Positions 34,630-43,945 of a stretch of DNA of 50,274 nucleotides are shown piece after piece (the first letter of the stretch is position 1; every line of letters starts with the position of its first letter). The DNA is from an uncultured Selenomonas sp. (GTDB lineage: Bacteria > Bacillota > Negativicutes > Selenomonadales > Selenomonadaceae): positions 1 through 50,274 of the forward strand of contig CAKPXP010000014.1 in NCBI GenBank assembly GCA_934202005.1. Reading direction: 5' to 3'. The notes beneath the pieces are model-generated. The model ran no database searches. It saw nothing but the letters and a program-made list of their open reading frames with translations, and was not told where the DNA came from. The translations under genes were made by a program, and so were the position numbers.

Positions 34630-36218
34630 TCCGCTCCCTCATTTCCGGCGAGCTCGCCCGCCACGTCGTCTGCTGTCTCCTGGGCGTCCGCTGCGACGGC
34701 CCGTGCGCTTTCTCCCGCCTCAGGCAGCGCGGCTGCCGCCTCTGCGGCCGCGTCCGCTGCCTGCTGCGTGCCTGCCGCCTCCGCTGCCTTGGCGGCCGCC
34801 TGTCCCGGCTGCTCCGCCGCCTGCTGCTTCTCCGCCTGCCGCGCGGCGAGGCCCTTCGTCTCGCGGTCCTGCCGCGCGCCCGCCGGCGCTACGGCCTGCT
34901 GGAGCGCGCTTGCGTCGAGCCTGGCCGCCGCGGCGCGCTCGCTGTCCGTGAGGCCCGTGCCCATCGCGTCGACGACCTGCGCCTTGCAGCGCACATAGTC
35001 GTACTGCGCGCTGATCTCGTTGAGGCGCGCCTTCGAGAGCGCGGTCTGCGCGTCGATGACGTCGAGCATGATGCCCTCGCCCGCGCGGTATTTCTCCCAC
35101 GCGATGTAGTAGTCCTGCTGCGCCTGCCCCACGGCGTCCGCCGTCGAGCTCATGCGGTGCTCGGCCTCGCGCATGTTGTAGTAGGCCTCGCGCACGGCGA
35201 GGTCGACGTCCTGCCGCACCTTCTCGAGCGAGAGCGCCGCTTTGTCGCGCGCGGCCTCCGCCTCGTCGATGGCGGCCCGCGTCACACCGCTGTCGAAGAG
35301 GTTCCAGCTCGCGGCGACGCCGGCGTTCCAGCTGTGGCTGTCGCGGCTTGAGGGCTCGAAGTTCTGGCTGAGCCCCGTGCCCGCGGAGAGACTGACCGAC
35401 GGGCGCAGCCCCGCCTTCGCCTCCTTGACCGCGAGCTCCTTCTGCTGGAGCGTATAGCGGTCCGCGAGGAGGTCCTTGCGGCTGCGCAGCGCGTAGCCGA
35501 TGCAGTCGGAGAGGCTGATGTCGAAGGTGTCGTAGACGAAATCGTCCGTGAGCGTCAGCGGCTCGCTGCGGTCGATGTTCAGGAGGTTGCGCAGCGTCGC
35601 GAGATCCACCTCGTAGCTGTTTTGCGCCTTGATGAGCGTCTGGCGCGCGTCGGAGAGCTCGACAGAGGCGCGCAGCACGTCGATGCGCGCCTTGGAGCCC
35701 GCCTCGTAGAGCTGCTGGACGTTCGTGAGATGCGCCTGGTAGTTGTCGGCGCTCTCCTGGTCGACCGCGATGGTCTTGCGCGCCTCGAGCGCGTCGAAAT
35801 ACGCCTTGATGACGCTGTACTTGAGCTCCTCTCTCGCGCGCTCCGTCGTAAGCGAGGCGATGTCCGTGCCGAGCGCGGCCGCGTCGATGCGCGCCTCGTT
35901 CTTGCCGCCCGTGTAGAGCGGCAGCGTGCCGTTTAGTTTCAGCGAGAGGCCGTCCGTGCGGTCCTCGCCCTTGCTCTGGCTCGCGTCGAGGCCGCCGCTC
36001 CCCGTGAGCGAGAAGCCATTCTGCCCCTTCGCCTCGCGCAGCGCGGCCGCCGCCGTCCTCTCGTCCTGCGCCGTCACGCGCAGGCCCGTGTTCGCCGCGA
36101 GCGCCTGCGCGATGGCGTCCGCGAGGCTCAGGTCGCGCGCCTGTGCCTGCGGCGCCTGCGCGAGCAGCAGCGCCGCTGCCGCCAGGGCTGCCGCGCCCCT
36201 CCGGAAATATCGTTTCAT
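34626..36218 (-). CDS. TolC-family outer-membrane channel with Ala-rich tail
   Basis: 530 aa. The signal peptide is about residues 1-27 (ends QAQA). Two OEP repeats follow, each with a long helix and a beta segment, for example LSLADAIAQALAANTGLRV in the first and SLSDCIGYALRSRKDLLADRY in the second. The family core ends near residue 420; the remaining ~110 residues are an Ala/Gln/Glu tail without a fold I recognise. The gene is first in the operon and shows that the cell has an outer membrane. GGGAGG precedes the ATG. TATGAT in the upstream region may be its -10 box. Confidence 0.92.
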   Translation of the reverse strand: MKRYFRRGAAALAAAALLLAQAPQAQARDLSLADAIAQALAANTGLRVTAQDERTAAAALREAKGQNGFSLTGSGGLDASQSKGEDRTDGLSLKLNGTLPLYTGGKNEARIDAAALGTDIASLTTERAREELKYSVIKAYFDALEARKTIAVDQESADNYQAHLTNVQQLYEAGSKARIDVLRASVELSDARQTLIKAQNSYEVDLATLRNLLNIDRSEPLTLTDDFVYDTFDISLSDCIGYALRSRKDLLADRYTLQQKELAVKEAKAGLRPSVSLSAGTGLSQNFEPSSRDSHSWNAGVAASWNLFDSGVTRAAIDEAEAARDKAALSLEKVRQDVDLAVREAYYNMREAEHRMSSTADAVGQAQQDYYIAWEKYRAGEGIMLDVIDAQTALSKARLNEISAQYDYVRCKAQVVDAMGTGLTDSERAAAARLDASALQQAVAPAGARQDRETKGLAARQAEKQQAAEQPGQAAAKAAEAAGTQQAADAAAEAAAALPEAGESARAVAADAQETADDVAGELAGNEGAE

Positions 36219-36430
36219 GACATCCTCCCTCTCTGTCCCCTGTCACCATGATGCGCGCCGCCCGGATATGTGTGCGCAGCGGGCGGCTATCTCTCCCCAG
36301 TGTATCATACGTAACGAATTTATGGTAAAATAGTGTCGTTGAACACGCTTTAGATGGCACTTACATTCGTGTTAAAACGTTTATCTTTTGGTAATCCGCA
36401 GGCGCGCATGCCGCGCGCTTGACCGATGCA

Positions 36431-36470
36431 GCAAAGGGACGGGCGTCCGGTGCGCCGCGTCCCCTTTCGC
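36431..36470 (+). promoter_or_regulatory. Leader hairpin before recQ
   Basis: GCAAAGGG-ACG can pair with CGTCCCCTTTCGC around a GC-rich loop, 30 bp before the recQ start. It may be a leftover terminator or a leader structure. Confidence 0.35.
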
Positions 36471-36497
36471 AATCTTTCGTAACGGAGGCATCCCCTC

Positions 36498-38282
36498 ATG
36501 CAGAACCCAGACAGCTTTTCCCTCGACCAGGCGGCGGCGCTCTTGAAGAAATATTTCGGCTACGACGCGTTCCGCCCGGCGCAGCTTCCCGTCGTGCGCT
36601 CGCTGCTCGCGGGCCGCGACACCGTCGCCATCATGCCGACGGGCGCCGGCAAATCTATCTGCTTCCAGGTGCCAGCGCTGCTCTTTCCCGGCGTCACGCT
36701 CGTCATCTCGCCGCTCATCTCGCTGATGAAGGACCAGGTCGACGCACTGAGGGACGCGGGCGTCCGCGCGACCTACATCAACAGCAGCCTCTCCTCCGCA
36801 GAGGCGCGCGAGCGCTACGCGGGCATCGCCGCCAGCGCCTACGACCTCATCTACGTCGCGCCCGAGCGCCTCGACGCCGACGGCTTCCGCTCGCTCGTCT
36901 CAGGGCTCGCCATCTCGATGGTCGCCGTCGACGAGGCGCACTGCCTCTCCGAGTGGGGCCATGACTTCCGCCCGAGCTACCAGGCGATCGCGCCCTTCAT
37001 CGCCGCGCTGCCGCGCCGCCCGCTCGTCGCCGCCTTCACCGCGACGGCGACGCCCGAGGTGCGCGAGGACATCGTGCGCCTGCTCGCGCTTGCGGAGCCC
37101 GACGTGCACGTCACGGGCTTCGACCGGCCGAACCTCTATTTCGAGGTGCGCCGCGGCGTGAAGAAGCGCGACTTCGCCGCGCGCTACGTCCTCGCGCACA
37201 AGGGCGAGGCAGGCATCATCTACGCCGCCACGCGCAAGGAGGTCGACAAGCTCTACGAGCACCTCACGAAAAAGCACATCGCCGCCGGCCGCTACCACGC
37301 GGGACTCAGCGACGAGGAGCGCACGCGCGTGCAGGACGATTTCCTCTACGACAACCTCGCGGTCATCGTCGCGACGAACGCGTTCGGCATGGGCATCGAC
37401 AAGAGCAACGTGCGCTACGTGCTCCACTACAACATGCCGAAGAACATCGAGTCCTACTACCAGGAGGCGGGGCGCGCGGGCCGCGACGGCGAGCCGGGCG
37501 AGTGCCTGCTGCTCTACTCGCCGCAGGACGTCATGACGCAGCGCTACCTCATCGACGTCTCGACCGAGGACGCGGCGAGGAAGCGCATCGAGCTTGCGAA
37601 GCTCCAGCGCATGGTCGACTACTGCCACACGCCCGAATGCCTGCGCGCGTTCCTCATCCGCTATTTCGGCGGCGAGGCGGAGGATCGCTGCGGCAGCTGC
37701 GGCAACTGCCAGGCGGGCATGCGCGAGGTCGATGTCACGGTCGACGCGCAGAAGGTATTCTCCTGCGTCTACCGCATGCGCGAGCGCTACGGCGTCACGC
37801 TCGTCGCGCAGGTGCTCAAGGGCTCCGCCGACAAGCGCGTGAAGAGCCTCCACCTCGACGAGCTCTCGACCTACGGTCTCTATCCGAAAAAGAGCATCGA
37901 GGAGATCAAGCTCATGATCCAGCGCTTCATCGCGACGGACTACCTCGCGCTCGAGGGCGGCGAGTATCCCGTCGTACGCCTGCGTCCCCGCGCCTACGAC
38001 GTGCTGCGCGGCCGCGTGCGCGTCACGCAGCACATCCTGCCGGAAAAGGAAGCGGCGCCCGCAAGCGACGGCCTCTTCGACCAGCTCCGCGCGCTGCGCA
38101 AGGACATCGCGCGAGAGGAGAACATCCCGCCCTACCTCATTTTCTCTGACAAGACGCTGCGCGGCATGTGCGAGCTGCGGCCAAAGACGGAGGAGGAACT
38201 CGCAGACGTCAGCGGCGTCGGCGAGAAAAAGCTCGCGAAATACGGCGCGCGCTTCCTCGCCTGCCTGCGGGAAAACGCCTGA
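36498..38282 (+). CDS. recQ: ATP-dependent DNA helicase RecQ
   Basis: 594 aa 3'-to-5' helicase for recombination and replication repair. Walker A is MPTGAGKS (residues 46-53), the DEAH box is VAVDEAHCLSEWGHDFRP, and helicase motif VI is YQEAGRAGRDG. The Zn-binding Cys cluster is RCGSCGNCQ, followed by a winged RQC domain and a C-terminal HRDC domain (about 515-594). Length and order are standard. GGAGG precedes the ATG. It faces away from tolC and ends before a strong shared terminator. Confidence 0.97.
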   Translation: MQNPDSFSLDQAAALLKKYFGYDAFRPAQLPVVRSLLAGRDTVAIMPTGAGKSICFQVPALLFPGVTLVISPLISLMKDQVDALRDAGVRATYINSSLSSAEARERYAGIAASAYDLIYVAPERLDADGFRSLVSGLAISMVAVDEAHCLSEWGHDFRPSYQAIAPFIAALPRRPLVAAFTATATPEVREDIVRLLALAEPDVHVTGFDRPNLYFEVRRGVKKRDFAARYVLAHKGEAGIIYAATRKEVDKLYEHLTKKHIAAGRYHAGLSDEERTRVQDDFLYDNLAVIVATNAFGMGIDKSNVRYVLHYNMPKNIESYYQEAGRAGRDGEPGECLLLYSPQDVMTQRYLIDVSTEDAARKRIELAKLQRMVDYCHTPECLRAFLIRYFGGEAEDRCGSCGNCQAGMREVDVTVDAQKVFSCVYRMRERYGVTLVAQVLKGSADKRVKSLHLDELSTYGLYPKKSIEEIKLMIQRFIATDYLALEGGEYPVVRLRPRAYDVLRGRVRVTQHILPEKEAAPASDGLFDQLRALRKDIAREENIPPYLIFSDKTLRGMCELRPKTEEELADVSGVGEKKLAKYGARFLACLRENA

Positions 38283-38414
38283 GACGCGCCGCAGCGCTTT
38301 TCGGCAACGCTGCGGAAAAGAAAGTCTCCCTGCCAGCGCGCCGCGCGTAGGGAAAGGAGAAAGACACAGCGCCTGACGGAGAACGCAAGGCGCGGTGCCG
38401 CCTGCGCCGCGCGC

Positions 38415-38463
38415 AAAAAACAGCCGTCCCGCCTGTCAGATCGACAGGCGGGACGGCTGTTTG
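38415..38463. terminator. Bidirectional terminator between recQ and the sensor cyclase gene
   Basis: A perfect stem of about 19 bp (ACAGCCGTCCCGCCTGTC arm) with a 4-6 nt loop, flanked by AAAAAA on one side and TTT on the other. Confidence 0.9.
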
Positions 38464-38574
38464 CATTTTCGGAGTCACTTGCTCTTTTCAGCCGCCGCCA
38501 TTTCCCATTTGCCGGAGCAGGCCACCGCGGCCGTCCAAGGTGCCGGATGAATCCGTGATTCCTCAAGACGCATC

Positions 38575-40359
38575 TCACGCGCGCGGCTCCCAGCCGTGGC
38601 GCGCGTAGCATTTCATCTTGTCCTTGTACATCGCCGCGTCCGCTTCTGCCTTGAGCTCTTTATAAGTCCGATGCGCAGCGTCGCATGCCACGGTGCCGAC
38701 GGCGATCGAGACGTCCATCTCCTCGAGCTGCTGCTGGATGTCGCGCAGACGCGCAGCGACCTGCGATACCGCCATGTCCGTCACGAGCACGACGAACTCA
38801 TCGCCGCCCACGCGGTAGACATGCGCCTTGCCGAAGAGCGCCGCGAGATACTGCGCCGCCGTGCGCAGCAGCCGGTCGCCCGCGGCGTGGCCGAGGGTGT
38901 CGTTCGCTCGCTTGAGTCCGTTGACATCCGCCATGACGAATACCGTGCCCGACTCCGGCGTCGCCGCGCCGTAGGAGGTCTCCTGCAGGTAGGCGTTGTG
39001 GTTGCAGACGCCCGTGAGCGCATCGGAGAGGCTGAGCTTCTCGAGCCGGTCGGCCTCCGCCTGCTCGTAGTGGATGCAGTTGTGGCAGTCGTTGAAGCCG
39101 TTGTAGATGGCCTTCATCATATCGGCGCAGGTACTGTAGCCGCACGAGGAGCAGTCGATGTGGCGCGAGGCCTCGTCGTATTTGTGCATGCTCTCGTAGA
39201 TGGCGTCCGCCTCCTCAGGCGACGGCTCCCAGTCCTGGCACTGCGCCGAGCGATCCTGATACGTCCGCAGATAGTCGGAGAGCTCGAGCCCCGCGTGGCG
39301 CGCCTCGAAGAGCTCGCGCCGCTGCCAGGTCGGGAGCTTCCGGCTCCACGGCCCCTCATGGTGCAGGTATTCGCGGCTGCGGCGGCGGCGCATGAGCGTA
39401 TAGTACGCCTCATCGTGCTGGTTGCAGCCCTCCTCCGTCGCCGTGCCCTCGAGGCAGCCGTCCCGGCAGTTCAGCACGTCGATGAGCGTGAAGGGCATCT
39501 CGCCCGCCGCGATCTTTTCCGCGTTGCGCTCGAGCCACTCATACGCCGTGCGCTTTCCCGAGACGGAGCGCACGAGCTCCTCATCGCCGAGGAACCAGTT
39601 GAGATTCGCCGCGAGCCCATCGGGCACCGGATAGTAGAGGCCGAGCCCGTAGCTCATCTCCTCCTGCGCTGTCTGCTCGCTGAGGCCGCGGGCGCGCAGG
39701 TATTTCATCAGCGAGCGGATCGTGATATTGTACGTCACACACTTGCGCTCCTGGTTGCGCCATTTCTCGAACGACTTGCCGATGCACGGGCCGATGTAGG
39801 CGAACTTGTCCTCAATCCGCAGATGCCGGCGCGCGTAGACGGCCATGCACATCATCGGACTCTGGATCGGCATGAGGGAGGGGATGAGCTCCGGATGGAA
39901 ATGCTCGATGTAGGAGACGATGACCGGGCAGCGCGAGGAGATCATGCCCGTGCGCCGATGGCGCCGCAGATACTGCAGCTGCGCCCAGGTGCAGATGTCC
40001 GCGCCGAACGCCACGGGCAGGATGTGGCGCACGCCCATCTGGCGCAGCGTGCCGAGGATGTTCCCGTAGATGTCGGGATACTGCGCAAAGACCGTGGGCG
40101 AGATGAGCACAGAGACCTGTTCCCCGTCCGCGAGTGCCCGGAAGAACTGCTCCGTATCATCGATATAGCTGCGCGCGCCATGCGCGCAGACGGAAAAGCA
40201 CGCGCCGCAGGCCGTGCAGCGCAGCGGATCGACACCGATATGCGTCTTGCCCTTGTACACTTGAGAAATACAGGCACCCATCGCAAGACATACGCCGACG
40301 CATTTATTGCAGCCGATACAATTTTCGTTGGTGTAAATAAGACCTTCGTCTTTTAGCAC
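38575..40359 (-). CDS. Hydrogenase-like Fe-S sensor fused to a GGDEF diguanylate cyclase
   Basis: 594 aa. Two [4Fe-4S] motifs come first (C14/C17/C20/C24 and C48/C51/C54/C58), then an [FeFe]-hydrogenase large-subunit domain (about 75-335). Three of its loops keep the H-cluster Cys ligands: C144 in SSRCP, C192 in GPCIGK, and C298 and C302 in NCRDGC. The residue before C144, Cys in catalytic enzymes, is Arg. A further Fe-S motif (CSSCGYSTC, about 400-430) and a GGDEF domain (RVGGDEF, about 445-594) follow. It should make c-di-GMP in response to H2 or redox state; that role is inference. GTG at 40359 was chosen as start because GGGAGGGG lies just before it; an ATG six codons upstream overlaps that box. 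No membrane segment. Confidence 0.85.
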   Translation of the reverse strand: MLKDEGLIYTNENCIGCNKCVGVCLAMGACISQVYKGKTHIGVDPLRCTACGACFSVCAHGARSYIDDTEQFFRALADGEQVSVLISPTVFAQYPDIYGNILGTLRQMGVRHILPVAFGADICTWAQLQYLRRHRRTGMISSRCPVIVSYIEHFHPELIPSLMPIQSPMMCMAVYARRHLRIEDKFAYIGPCIGKSFEKWRNQERKCVTYNITIRSLMKYLRARGLSEQTAQEEMSYGLGLYYPVPDGLAANLNWFLGDEELVRSVSGKRTAYEWLERNAEKIAAGEMPFTLIDVLNCRDGCLEGTATEEGCNQHDEAYYTLMRRRRSREYLHHEGPWSRKLPTWQRRELFEARHAGLELSDYLRTYQDRSAQCQDWEPSPEEADAIYESMHKYDEASRHIDCSSCGYSTCADMMKAIYNGFNDCHNCIHYEQAEADRLEKLSLSDALTGVCNHNAYLQETSYGAATPESGTVFVMADVNGLKRANDTLGHAAGDRLLRTAAQYLAALFGKAHVYRVGGDEFVVLVTDMAVSQVAARLRDIQQQLEEMDVSIAVGTVACDAAHRTYKELKAEADAAMYKDKMKCYARHGWEPRA

Positions 40360-40482
40360 TGACACCACCCCTCCCATAGGTCTTATTTCATTATAGCATA
40401 TATTGCCGCCGCTGTCTTGTTTTATTTTGTTTATATCTTATTCGTCGTGTAAATTCGTCGGCTCTGCGGACATTGCCCGGGC

Positions 40483-40512
40483 TCCGGCAAAAAAAAGAAC
40501 CGGCATCCCCTT
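40483..40512 (-). terminator. Terminator of the small HTH-like gene
   Basis: Stem CGGCA/TGCCG, extended by outer pairs, then eight T residues on the minus strand. Confidence 0.8.
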
Positions 40513-40543
40513 GCCGATTCGAGCGCATTCCTTCTCTTTTCCT

Positions 40544-40783
40544 CTATACTTCGCCGCGCAGGTGTGCGAGCTCTGCCTGCTGCTCCCTGTAGTACCAACG
40601 GATGGATTTGCCGATGGCGCAGCGGACAGCGTCGAGCTTGCCCTGCTGCGCGAGTTTCTTGAGCCGCGCCACATCCAGTCCCGAGACGGACAGATAACTG
40701 GCGGATAGGAAACCTCCCCGCTTCAAGAGTTTGCGATAGCATGCGCTGTCGCGCCGATCCATTTCCACAGTCTTGATTGCCAT
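40544..40783 (-). CDS. Small protein with an excisionase/MerR-like helix-turn-helix look
   Basis: 79 aa, cytoplasmic, basic. The stretch SGLDVARLKKLAQQGKLDAVRCAIGKSIRWYYREQQ reads like the winged-helix unit of excisionases and MerR-type proteins: helix, turn, then a Trp-Tyr strand. This is a resemblance only. GGAGGGG lies before the ATG, a strong promoter upstream and a terminator downstream, so it is a complete single-gene unit. It may control its own expression through the repeats in its promoter. Confidence 0.6.
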   Translation of the reverse strand: MAIKTVEMDRRDSACYRKLLKRGGFLSASYLSVSGLDVARLKKLAQQGKLDAVRCAIGKSIRWYYREQQAELAHLRGEV

Positions 40784-40839
40784 AAATAATCCCCTCCATA
40801 TGCGAAGTATTATTTATCTGACCACCTTGCGGCACCTAC

Positions 40840-40868
40840 AGTATAGCATGATGTTGTAACGTTGTAAA
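40840..40868 (-). promoter_or_regulatory. Promoter with a direct repeat at the -35 region
   Basis: On the minus strand TTTACA (40863-40868) and TATACT (40840-40845) are spaced by 17 bp. GTTGTAA occurs twice in tandem (plus strand, 40853-40867), covering the -35 box, and could be an operator. Confidence 0.65.
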
Positions 40869-40969
40869 GGACAAGTGTGCGCTGCCCGGCGCTGCATGGG
40901 AAACAGGACTGCCAGCCCCCTTGCAAAAAGTCAGCGGACAGCACGCGCCAGGCATACGGACAAGCGACA

Positions 40970-41020
40970 AAAAGAGCGGGAGACGGAACCTTTCGGTTGG
41001 TTCCTGTCTCCCGCTCTTTT
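40970..41020 (-). terminator. Terminator of the polyprenyl synthase-TatA-ThiD-SGNH operon
   Basis: A long stem (AAAAAGAGCGGGAGAC plus GGAACC and complements) with one mismatch and an 8-nt loop. It begins at the stop codon of the last gene. Confidence 0.9.
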
Positions 41021-42558
41021 CACGGGGCCGCCTGAAGCGCCTGCGGCACGGGCTTTTTCACGAGGTGGTCGGTAATCCACGGGAAATGCGCCGCGAGATA
41101 CGCGCCGATGCACTCGCCGATCTCACGCTTGCCGTAGTCATCGGGATGCAGGCCGTCCGTCGTGTAGCGCGCGTCGAGCCAGCCGTTCGCGTCCTGCAGC
41201 GCGCTCGCCACGTCGACGGCGTACGTCTGTTCCATGATCCAACGATTGATGTAGTCGCGGTGGACCTGCCAGTCCGCAGGCGGCACCTCGATCTGCCCGT
41301 AGCGCAGGATCAGCCCGGGGTTGATCGGCGTCACGGTCGCAAAGACCGGGATGATGCCGTAGGCATCGCATTTCGCGCGGATGGCTGCGAGATTCGCGAC
41401 GGTCTCAGAGCCGTAGGTCGTGCCGCGGTAGTCGTTGACGCCGCCCATGATGACGAGCACGCGCGGCGAAAAGGGCAGCACGTCGCGCTCGAAACGCTCG
41501 AGCATGGCCGCCGTCGTGTTGCCGCTGTAGCCGAGATTCTTGACCGGTACGTGCGAATAGGTCTCCCAGTCATAGATGAGGTAGCCGGGCGGCACCGTCA
41601 TCGCGCCGCCGCCGTGCGTGATGCTGTCGCCGAGCGCCGCCACGGGCGTCGGCGCCGTCACATCGAACGAGGCAAAGGCGGACCAGTCGGAGATGGACGT
41701 CCCCGCATCATCGACAGCGCGGACGCGCCAGTCATAGCGGCCCGGCACCGTGTAGCCGCCCTCCTCATAGACGTCGTATTCACCGCCCGTGAGTGTGCGC
41801 ACGAGCTTTTTCTCCCCATCGCGCTCGCGGTAGACCTCGATGATGTGGTGCTTCGCGCCGAGCGTCGGGATCCAGGAAAAGACGGGATAGAGCGGCGCGT
41901 AGTCCATCTGCTCGAACTCCGTCGTCGGCAGCGGCGCCGTGGGATCCGGCGTGCCGGACGCAATGGGCAGCGGCGTCGTGCTGTCCGCGATGGCATGGCC
42001 GTCATGGTCGAGCGGATAGACCTTCCAGTAGAGTCCCGCCGCGTCATCGCCGTAGGGCGTGAGGTCGAGCTCGACGCCGTTCGTATAGATATAGTCCTGC
42101 CGCGCGACGACATTGTCCGGCGTATCCTCCGGGCCGCTCAGCAGCACGACCTCATAGCGCACGGCGCGCGCCACGACGGGCCAGACGATGCGCACGCGCC
42201 GCGCGTGGAACGCGATCTGCGGCGCAGCTGCCGCCTCGCTGCCGCCCAGTGGCACCTGCACCGCACTGCTGCCGGCCGCCGCCTGGTCATCCGCCAGCAG
42301 GCGGTTCGCCGCCTGGCCGTTCCCCGCCTGGCGATTCATCGCCTGGTCAGGCGACGCCTGATCGTTGTTTGCCTGGCCGTCATTTGCCTGGCCGCCGCTT
42401 GCCTGGCCATTCGTCGCCTGGCCAGCCATCGCCTGACTGGTCGCAGCGACTGCCGCCGCAGCAGCCTGCGGCTGCGCCGCCGCGGACACCAGTGAAAAAG
42501 CCTCCGCGAGGCACAAGAGCCCCGCGAGGAGGATGCATGTTTTCCCCGTCTTTCTCAA
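41020..42558 (-). CDS. Secreted SGNH/GDSL hydrolase with pentapeptide-like linker
   Basis: 512 aa. A signal peptide (about residues 1-26) precedes a low-complexity linker of imperfect units such as QATNG, QASGG and QANDG (about 40-90). Two fibronectin-type-III-like beta domains follow (about 105-210 and 215-305), and then an SGNH esterase domain with block I GDSITHGGG, block II YSGNT, block III GGVNDY and block V DGLHPDDYGK. Such enzymes remove acyl groups from carbohydrates or lipids. A TTG two bases past the thiD stop was chosen as start because GGGAG lies at proper spacing and the signal peptide begins there; an ATG at 42579 inside thiD is the alternative. Last gene of its operon. Confidence 0.82.
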   Translation of the reverse strand: MRKTGKTCILLAGLLCLAEAFSLVSAAAQPQAAAAAVAATSQAMAGQATNGQASGGQANDGQANNDQASPDQAMNRQAGNGQAANRLLADDQAAAGSSAVQVPLGGSEAAAAPQIAFHARRVRIVWPVVARAVRYEVVLLSGPEDTPDNVVARQDYIYTNGVELDLTPYGDDAAGLYWKVYPLDHDGHAIADSTTPLPIASGTPDPTAPLPTTEFEQMDYAPLYPVFSWIPTLGAKHHIIEVYRERDGEKKLVRTLTGGEYDVYEEGGYTVPGRYDWRVRAVDDAGTSISDWSAFASFDVTAPTPVAALGDSITHGGGAMTVPPGYLIYDWETYSHVPVKNLGYSGNTTAAMLERFERDVLPFSPRVLVIMGGVNDYRGTTYGSETVANLAAIRAKCDAYGIIPVFATVTPINPGLILRYGQIEVPPADWQVHRDYINRWIMEQTYAVDVASALQDANGWLDARYTTDGLHPDDYGKREIGECIGAYLAAHFPWITDHLVKKPVPQALQAAP

Positions 42559-42559
42559 C

Positions 42560-43405
42560 TCAATCTCCCTGTCTTCCATATCCCCGCGTCTGCCGCGCAA
42601 ACGCGTCCTCCAATGACCAGCCATGCCAGAGCGGGCCGCGGCCCCGGCCGAGCGCGAGGCCGTAGCCGATGGCGCCCGTCAGGTACGCTTTCGCGCCCGC
42701 GACGGCTGCCGTGAGCGTCTCGCCCTGCGCGAGATGGGCCGCGATGGCGCTCGAGAGCGTGCAGCCCGTGCCGTGCGTATTCCTGTTGCTGCTGCGCGGC
42801 GCCCGGAAATGCCGCAGCGTGCCGTCCGGCAGCGCGAGCACATCATGCGCCTCGCGGCCCTCGAAATGACCGCCCTTCGCGAGCACGGCCGTCCCGTAGG
42901 CGTGCGCCGCCTGCGCCGCCGCCGCGCAAAAGGAATCCTCGTCTAAGATGCCGATGCCTGTGAGCCGCGTGAGCTCCGGGATATTCGGCGTCACGACCTC
43001 CGCGAGCGGCAGCAGCCGCTCCGCAAGCGTCTCCATGGCATCCGCGGCAAGAAGCGGCGCCCCGCTCGTCGCGACCATCACGGGGTCGACGACGACGTGC
43101 GCCGCCTGGTATTCCTGGAGCTTTGCTGCGATTGTCTCAATGAGCGCGCACGACGATGTCATGCCGATCTTGACCGCGCGCGGCGGGATGTCCGTAAATA
43201 CCGCGTCGAGCTCCGCTGCGAGGAACTCCGGCGCCACCTCGGCCGTCGCCCGCACGCCCTGCGTGTTCTGCGCCGTGAGCGCCGTAATGGCGCTCATGCC
43301 GTAGACGCCGCAGGCGAGGAACGTCTTGAGATCCGCCTGGATGCCCGCGCCGCCGCTCGTATCGCTGCCGGCAATCGTGAGGACGGGTGCGATGTCCCTG
43401 CTCAT
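42560..43405 (-). CDS. thiD: Hydroxymethylpyrimidine (phosphate) kinase ThiD
   Basis: 281 aa ribokinase-fold enzyme that phosphorylates HMP and HMP-P in thiamine synthesis. Family blocks are [21 protein letters not shown] at the start, [12 protein letters not shown] in the middle and the anion-hole motif [18 protein letters not shown] near the end. The C terminus runs about 20 residues beyond most ThiD proteins ([22 protein letters not shown]). The ATG overlaps the tatA stop (ATGA), and GGAGG precedes it. No other thiamine gene is in the window, and its place between tatA and a secreted hydrolase looks incidental. Confidence 0.93.
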   Translation of the reverse strand: MSRDIAPVLTIAGSDTSGGAGIQADLKTFLACGVYGMSAITALTAQNTQGVRATAEVAPEFLAAELDAVFTDIPPRAVKIGMTSSCALIETIAAKLQEYQAAHVVVDPVMVATSGAPLLAADAMETLAERLLPLAEVVTPNIPELTRLTGIGILDEDSFCAAAAQAAHAYGTAVLAKGGHFEGREAHDVLALPDGTLRHFRAPRSSNRNTHGTGCTLSSAIAAHLAQGETLTAAVAGAKAYLTGAIGYGLALGRGRGPLWHGWSLEDAFARQTRGYGRQGD

Positions 43406-43926
43406 TTCGTCTGCGCCTCCTGCTGCGCCGCGATCTGCGCGCGCACGCTTTCCTGCGTCGGCGGCGCGTAGCCCGCCGCCACGGCAGGCGGCACCGCGGG
43501 GATCTGCGCCTGCGGCGCCTCGTCCGCTGACGGCTCGTCCTGCGCGCAAGAGGCAGCGCCAGCAGGTGCCGCGGGCGACGCGGCGTTCACGACCTGCGGG
43601 GCAACCTGCGGGGCAACCGCCGTCTGCACGGCCGACGGCATCCCCGGAGCCTGCGCGCCCTGCGTCACGCCCTGGGTTTGTGCGGACTGCGGCGCAGCCG
43701 CTGCGGCGCCCTCTTGTGCGCCCGCGTTCGCCTGCGGCGCAGGCGGCTGCTGCCGCGGCGCGGGCTCCGGCGCGTTCATCGCCGCTGTCAGCGCGCTTTG
43801 CGCCTTCTTGAATTCCCTCAGCCCCTTGCCGAGCGCACGCCCGGCCTCCGGCAGCTTGCCGGGACCGAAGACGATGAGCCCGACAATGAGGATGAGGATG
43901 AGTTCTGGAAATCCGATGCCAAACAT
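43402..43926 (-). CDS. tatA: Twin-arginine translocase subunit TatA/TatB with long Ala/Pro/Gln tail
   Basis: 174 aa. The short N-terminal membrane helix and amphipathic helix are classic Tat[41 protein letters not shown]. The protein forms the pore or docking part of the Tat pathway for folded proteins. From about residue 50 it has a disordered Ala/Gln/Pro-rich tail of more than 120 residues, much longer than usual; TatB function cannot be ruled out. GGAG precedes the ATG. It is second in the operon after the polyprenyl synthase. TatC is not in the window. Confidence 0.9.
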   Translation of the reverse strand: MFGIGFPELILILIVGLIVFGPGKLPEAGRALGKGLREFKKAQSALTAAMNAPEPAPRQQPPAPQANAGAQEGAAAAAPQSAQTQGVTQGAQAPGMPSAVQTAVAPQVAPQVVNAASPAAPAGAASCAQDEPSADEAPQAQIPAVPPAVAAGYAPPTQESVRAQIAAQQEAQTK

Positions 43927-43945
43927 ATCGTAGCTCCTTAAGGAA

